From Collinsella sp. (GTDB taxonomy: Bacteria; Actinomycetota; Coriobacteriia; Coriobacteriales; Coriobacteriaceae): a DNA stretch of 5,574 bases. The DNA lies in assembly GCA_022720335.1 (NCBI GenBank), contig JAIHVJ010000123.1:1-5574 (forward strand), read 5' to 3'. This document shows positions 5,410 to 5,574 of the stretch, one piece after another (the first letter of the stretch is position 1; the number at the start of each line of letters is the position of its first letter). The position numbers and the translations under genes are program-made. The notes below the pieces were generated by a model. It was not told the origin of the DNA. It made no database searches and saw only the letters and a program-made list of their open reading frames with translations.

Positions 5410-5429
5410 ATAATACGGCAAAGGCCGTA
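5410..5429 (-). promoter_or_regulatory. yigZ: Candidate yigZ -10 box overlapped by an inverted repeat
   Basis: On the minus strand TATTAT (5410-5415) matches the -10 consensus at five of six positions and would start transcription about 30 nt before yigZ. The perfect dyad TACGGC, 4-nt loop, GCCGTA (5414-5429) overlaps its upstream edge, a position where a repressor could block the promoter. No convincing -35 box lies 16-18 bp upstream. The dyad is short and may be chance. Confidence 0.3.
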
Positions 5430-5517
5430 CCGATAACCCCAGTAAATAGAACGGCAACGTCAATGACCAGGCAAAGACAGACACTATGACCCAATCCAGG
5501 GGCACGGAAACGACAGG

Positions 5518-5547
5518 AGCCCCCGCTCGTGACCGCGGGTCGGGGCT
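5518..5547 (-). terminator. Possible terminator hairpin of an upstream gene outside the window
   Basis: A G+C-rich inverted repeat (AGCC/GGCT plus CCCGC/GCGGG with a 4-nt bulge in minus-strand RNA) surrounds an 8-nt loop. On the minus strand it is followed by a T-rich but interrupted stretch (TCCTGTCGTTTCC). This would fit the end of a minus-strand gene lying beyond position 5574. The interrupted T-tract makes it weaker than the other terminators here. Confidence 0.4.
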
Positions 5548-5574
5548 GCGACAATGTTGTTGAAGTGCCAGAGG

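Larger units (their letters stand above)
5370..5574. other. Right-edge non-coding region upstream of yigZ
   Basis: No supportable gene is found in this stretch of about 205 bases. Several frames are open on the minus strand, including a hydrophobic one overlapping the start of yigZ. They have no ribosome-binding site and read like T-rich non-coding DNA. The region likely holds the yigZ promoter (around 5410-5429) and the terminator of an upstream gene beyond the window (5518-5547). A TTGACG box on the minus strand (around 5455-5460) has no -10 at a suitable distance. Confidence 0.5.

Noticed and set aside
5418..5495. Possible 25-codon GTG-started small ORF on the minus strand ending just before yigZ
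   Set aside because: No ribosome-binding site precedes the GTG, and the same frame is open to the window edge without any recognisable protein.
5373..5554. Hydrophobic minus-strand frame (membrane-like segment) upstream of and overlapping yigZ
   Set aside because: The hydrophobicity follows from T-rich composition. It has no Shine-Dalgarno or good start codon and continues out of frame through yigZ. It lacks the codon bias of neighbouring genes.

Overview
This is a moderately G+C-rich bacterial chromosomal segment with compact genes and strong Shine-Dalgarno sequences. Protein style, C/G-ending codons and the gene set suggest a gut Coriobacteriia (Actinomycetota) genome, most likely Collinsella or a close relative. 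That assignment rests on recognition of protein style, not on a database comparison. Nothing looks like a phage, plasmid or defence island. The window is ordinary housekeeping and metabolic sequence, with some interesting regulatory architecture between the genes.

Layout: four genes read leftwards in a row. From right to left they are a PLP-dependent O-acetylhomoserine sulfhydrylase-type enzyme (2705-3988), a DHA2-type MFS exporter (1258-2562), xanthine phosphoribosyltransferase xpt (522-1100) and an ArfB-like GGQ ribosome-rescue hydrolase (58-438). A C_GCAxxG_C_C-family cysteine-rich protein (4219-4665) diverges from the sulfhydrylase across a 230-bp intergenic region. It converges on a YigZ/IMPACT-family protein (4734-5369, minus strand), and a strong hairpin separates the two. 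The right edge (5370-5574) holds no gene I can support.

The genes do not form one obvious pathway: sulfur amino acid synthesis, efflux, purine salvage, ribosome rescue and a translation-linked protein. The signals between them are more notable. Two minus-strand intrinsic terminators, at 459-493 and 2589-2636, sit directly in front of the Shine-Dalgarno sequence of the next co-directional gene, leaving no room for a promoter. Downstream expression there must depend on read-through or on a promoter upstream of the hairpin. One of these terminators is built from a perfect 29-bp palindrome that looks like an interspersed repeat. The C_GCAxxG gene has a roughly 110-nt leader with a 12-bp hairpin directly against its Shine-Dalgarno, preceded by a second possible helix and a plausible promoter. 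It is a candidate cis-regulatory RNA and the best lead in the window, though unproven.
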